Assembly (NCBI GenBank): GCA_023457535.1
Contig: JAEWLN010000032.1
Location: forward strand, 1 to 9,342
Direction of reading: 5' to 3'
Length of the DNA: 9,342 bases
Origin: Bacteroidota bacterium
GTDB lineage: Bacteria > Bacteroidota > Bacteroidia > Flavobacteriales > Flavobacteriaceae
The notes beneath the pieces were generated by a model. The model was not told the origin of the DNA. It did not search any database and saw only the letters and a program-made list of their open reading frames with translations. The position numbers and the translations under genes are program-made. Position 1 is the first letter of the stretch. Every line of letters starts with the position of its first letter. This document shows, in pieces, positions 7,187 to 9,342 of the stretch.

Positions 7187-7426
7187 GCTTTGGCCTTCCG
7201 ATTTAAACGCCGATGATCCGGTTGAAACCTTCCGTAGATAGTTGAACTTGCGGACAGGACCTGTTCTGCTGTCGCGGCGTCGGAATCCCGGAAAGCCAAC
7301 GTTGGGCCAACTTCCCCAAAACGTTGTTAAGTTTGATCAGTAGGGGATGAGGTCCTGAATAAGACACGACAAGGCCTGATTTTAGGATGCCGGTAATTGT
7401 CGCCTTGTGGCTGTTTTGGGATTTCG
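7187..7426. other. Gene-free stretch between convergent transcription units
   Basis: I see no credible gene here. The only open stretches are short, lack recognisable protein features, and in one case run back through the terminator and the end of the peptidase gene. Small structures are present: ACAGG-A-CCTGT (7254-7264) is an exact short palindrome. It is enclosed by GCGGACAG and CTGTCGC, which could pair with one bulge. AACGTTG occurs twice within about 20 bases around 7300-7327. No poly-T tract follows the VOC gene on the minus strand, so I cannot assign it a terminator. Confidence 0.5.
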
Positions 7427-7786
7427 CTATCCGATGCCCTGTCCAAAAGTCAGTAGGTTATTGTCCGGGTCGAGCAACGAAAATTCTCGTTGTCCCCACG
7501 GTTTTGTTTCCAAATGCCCGTTTGGGTGAATTGGCGTTTGATTATCCAGGAGCTTTTGGTAAAGTTCGTCAATCGCATCGGTCCTGATATACACTTGCCC
7601 ATAATTGCTGGTTGGATCAAGATCTTTGAACGCAAAAAAATGAATCTGGATCCGGTCTTTGACAACCATCAGATAACCGTCAAAATCCTGGTCCCCAAAA
7701 ACCTCAAACCCTAATGTATGGACATAAAAGGCTTTCGTTTGTACTTTGTCGCGCATGGGCAACTTTGGATTTACCGCTGTGAGCAT
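7427..7786 (-). CDS. VOC superfamily protein (glyoxalase/bleomycin-resistance-like)
   Basis: From the ATG at 7784-7786 this encodes 119 residues, the size of a single-chain VOC protein made of two beta-alpha-beta-beta-beta modules. The first module is LTAVNPKLPMRDKVQTKAFY (2-21), then YLMVVKDRIQIHFF (38-51). The second contains VYIRTDAIDELYQKLLDN (65-82), then KPWGQREFSLLDPDNNLLTFGQ split over 95-116, the pattern of bleomycin-resistance and glyoxalase-like members. H49 and E101 could be ligands, but a full metal site is not evident. Family members bind or modify small molecules, or bind bleomycin-type drugs. The substrate here is unknown. The frame extends 19 codons upstream to an ATG at 7843, but that extension begins at the foot of a terminator and lacks domain character, so the inner ATG, with GGAAAAAC 8-15 bases before it, is preferred. 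Confidence 0.85.
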   Translation of the reverse strand: MLTAVNPKLPMRDKVQTKAFYVHTLGFEVFGDQDFDGYLMVVKDRIQIHFFAFKDLDPTSNYGQVYIRTDAIDELYQKLLDNQTPIHPNGHLETKPWGQREFSLLDPDNNLLTFGQGIG

Positions 7787-7846
7787 ATTGAATGTTTTTC
7801 CATTGTATTCCGATGGGGTGACGTTGCGCTTCAGTAATGCCACCTT

Positions 7847-7876
7847 AAAAAAAATCCGCCTCGTAAAAAGCGGATT
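7847..7876 (-). terminator. Rho-independent terminator of the T9SS cargo gene
   Basis: On the minus strand, AATCCGC (7876-7870) pairs exactly with GCGGATT (7859-7853) around a ten-base loop. The right arm runs into a tract of T (complement of the A run 7847-7854). It lies a few bases after the TGA of the cargo gene and directly before the VOC gene's leader. Confidence 0.92.
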
Positions 7877-7883
7877 CGTTTTA

Positions 7884-9342
7884 TCATCGGTTCATCAATT
7901 TTTGCGTTACGACTTTGCCGTCAGCCAGTTTCACTTTGGCAAAATAGATGCCTTGGGCGAAAGCAAAATCGCCGGTGAACGTTTTTGACGGGTCTGACGG
8001 AACGTAAGATTTGACCCATTTTCCATTGACCTCGTACACATCGATGCGCTCAATGGCATCTGTGGCCGTAGCGTGCAGTTGGCGCTGCGAAATAAACGCC
8101 GTCAAACCGGCAGCCTCAAACGCCGTATTGCTGAGCATTGAATTGTTGTAACGCAGCACAAACCGGTCTTCGAAATGACCTGCCGCAGTCGTAAACGTAT
8201 ACGGGCTTTGTTTGAGATCGTGGATCACGTTGAGCAATTGGTCTTCGAGATAGATGTTGCGGTTTTCAAAATCGCCGTCGTATTGGTCGATTCGGATCGC
8301 GTATTGGCCGGCCTGCAAAACATTGTATCCAAGCGGCACCTGGTCGTATTCGTGGAACGGCAGCGCCCTGGCCTGGATCACAAACGCTTCTGTCCCGATG
8401 AGCGAATAAAGCGAGTTGGATTCAAGGTGCTCAAACCGATGGCCGTCATAACCGCGTTCCCAATCGTTTGTCGCGCCCTCTGCGTAGGCTACAAGGATCT
8501 GGCTGAATGTGCCGGGATTGGTCATGTTGAGCCACAGTCGGTGTTTTTCAAAGTCTTCCTGTTCGTCGCGCACCTGGTAGGCACTATCGTCGCCAGGTCT
8601 GAAAAACTGGGAATTCGTATAGGATGCCGAGCGCATTGAATTGTTAAAAATCGCATTGCCCGATACTTCCAGACTGCGTACAAAGAACGACTGTCCTGCG
8701 GCGATCATGCCGTTGGGTTGTGCACCGCCCGTTGAGGCTGCCGTACCAACGCCGCCGACTTTATTCCACGATGCATAGTCAGACCCGGTGTAATTGTACA
8801 AAAAGTCATTGTAGAACGGATCTGGGTATAACGTGCTCGGAGCCGAATTGTGCGTCCAGAAGTAAATGGTTCCGTCTATGCGCGCGGCATTGTTCGGTAA
8901 ATTGAGGAATGCGTTGGCACTGATCGACGACGGATACGGGTTAGCCAGCAAATTGTACTGGTCGTTATAAGTAGGTGGGCCCAACGTGCCGAACAGCACC
9001 GGCGAGTTGATCACCCCATTGTTGGGAACCCCCGTAAAAGTGGCCGTATAGGTTGCTTTGGTCGCCGGATTGGTCGAAAAGGTTTGCGGCGCGCGCACAA
9101 TATAACCCTTTCGCGGATCCATGATCGTTGCGGCGCTTTCCTGGTTCCATGTGCCGTAACTGCTGCCCACAAACGGCGTCCAGCTGTAGTATTTGTCCGC
9201 CAGTGTGCCCGGCGACAACATGCCCAGGGTGTAACCAGAGGCCAGCGTTACCGGTGAACCCCAATAAGTATAGTCATATCGGTACATGGGCTGGGTAATG
9301 CGCTGCATGTTGATGTTGCCAAAATTGGTGACGTTATTGACC
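7884..9342 (-). CDS. T9SS-exported surface/secreted protein, N-terminus cut by window edge
   Basis: The minus-strand frame is open from the right edge to a TGA at 7884-7886, giving 485 complete codons plus one base, so this is the C-terminal part of a longer protein. The ATG at 9306-9308 is probably internal, because the frame continues without a stop and reads VNNVTNFGNIN before it. Counting from that methionine, YNLLANPYPSSIS (118-130) and GQSFFVRS (205-212) are motifs of large flavobacterial surface proteins. Residues from about 403 to 474 form a type A T9SS sorting domain, with IDVYEVNGKWVKSY (422-435), then GIYFAKVKLADGKVVTQKL (453-471). T9SS cargo crosses the outer membrane and is released or anchored after removal of this domain. 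The region before the sorting domain looks beta-rich with no catalytic motif I recognise, so adhesin, matrix or enzyme roles cannot be separated. A strong terminator follows. Confidence 0.9.
   Translation of the reverse strand, partial: VNNVTNFGNINMQRITQPMYRYDYTYWGSPVTLASGYTLGMLSPGTLADKYYSWTPFVGSSYGTWNQESAATIMDPRKGYIVRAPQTFSTNPATKATYTATFTGVPNNGVINSPVLFGTLGPPTYNDQYNLLANPYPSSISANAFLNLPNNAARIDGTIYFWTHNSAPSTLYPDPFYNDFLYNYTGSDYASWNKVGGVGTAASTGGAQPNGMIAAGQSFFVRSLEVSGNAIFNNSMRSASYTNSQFFRPGDDSAYQVRDEQEDFEKHRLWLNMTNPGTFSQILVAYAEGATNDWERGYDGHRFEHLESNSLYSLIGTEAFVIQARALPFHEYDQVPLGYNVLQAGQYAIRIDQYDGDFENRNIYLEDQLLNVIHDLKQSPYTFTTAAGHFEDRFVLRYNNSMLSNTAFEAAGLTAFISQRQLHATATDAIERIDVYEVNGKWVKSYVPSDPSKTFTGDFAFAQGIYFAKVKLADGKVVTQKLMNR

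Noticed and set aside
7090..7299. Minus-strand open frame of 69 codons over the peptidase terminator
   Set aside because: It runs through the intrinsic terminator hairpin and the 3' end of the peptidase gene, and its composition looks random.
8175..8639. Plus-strand open frame of 154 codons inside the T9SS cargo gene
   Set aside because: It is opposite a continuous frame ending in a sorting domain, has no promoter, and shows no family resemblance.

Overview
The window looks like a chromosomal piece of a member of the Bacteroidota, most likely Flavobacteriaceae. The reasons are a Bacteroidota-type promoter (TTG, spacer, TATATTTG) before hpt, start sites without Shine-Dalgarno sequences, a short adenylate kinase, an Obg GTPase lacking the C-terminal OCT domain, an S46 dipeptidyl peptidase, and a surface protein ending in a type IX secretion (T9SS) sorting domain. 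Base composition looks close to balanced by eye, higher than in many Flavobacterium species. I cannot name the species.

Layout. Bases 1-804 (minus) hold the N-terminal 268 residues of a sorbosone/PQQ-dependent sugar dehydrogenase-like lipoprotein, cut by the left edge. A 172-base divergent spacer with a good promoter towards hpt follows. On the plus strand come hpt, adk, a CNNM/HlyC-CorC family membrane protein, obgE, and, after a 289-base spacer with a hairpin-forming element and a candidate promoter, an S46 (DPP7/DPP11) peptidase that ends at a strong intrinsic terminator. A gene-free stretch of about 240 bases separates this from two minus-strand genes: a small VOC/bleomycin-resistance-like protein, and the C-terminal 485 residues of a large T9SS-exported protein, cut by the right edge. 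A strong terminator lies between these two.

How the genes relate. Hpt makes IMP/GMP from salvaged purine bases, Adk balances AMP, ADP and ATP, and Obg is a ribosome-associated GTPase, so the block hpt-adk-(CNNM)-obgE is a housekeeping nucleotide and ribosome cluster. The S46 peptidase is a periplasmic exopeptidase for peptide nutrition. The flanking minus-strand genes appear functionally unrelated.

I do not see a convincing new multi-gene system, phage, insertion sequence, CRISPR array, tRNA or rRNA. The most interesting non-coding signal is the roughly 90-base structured element at 4743-4832. A possible 26-codon antisense micro-ORF at the 3' end of adk is a weaker candidate.
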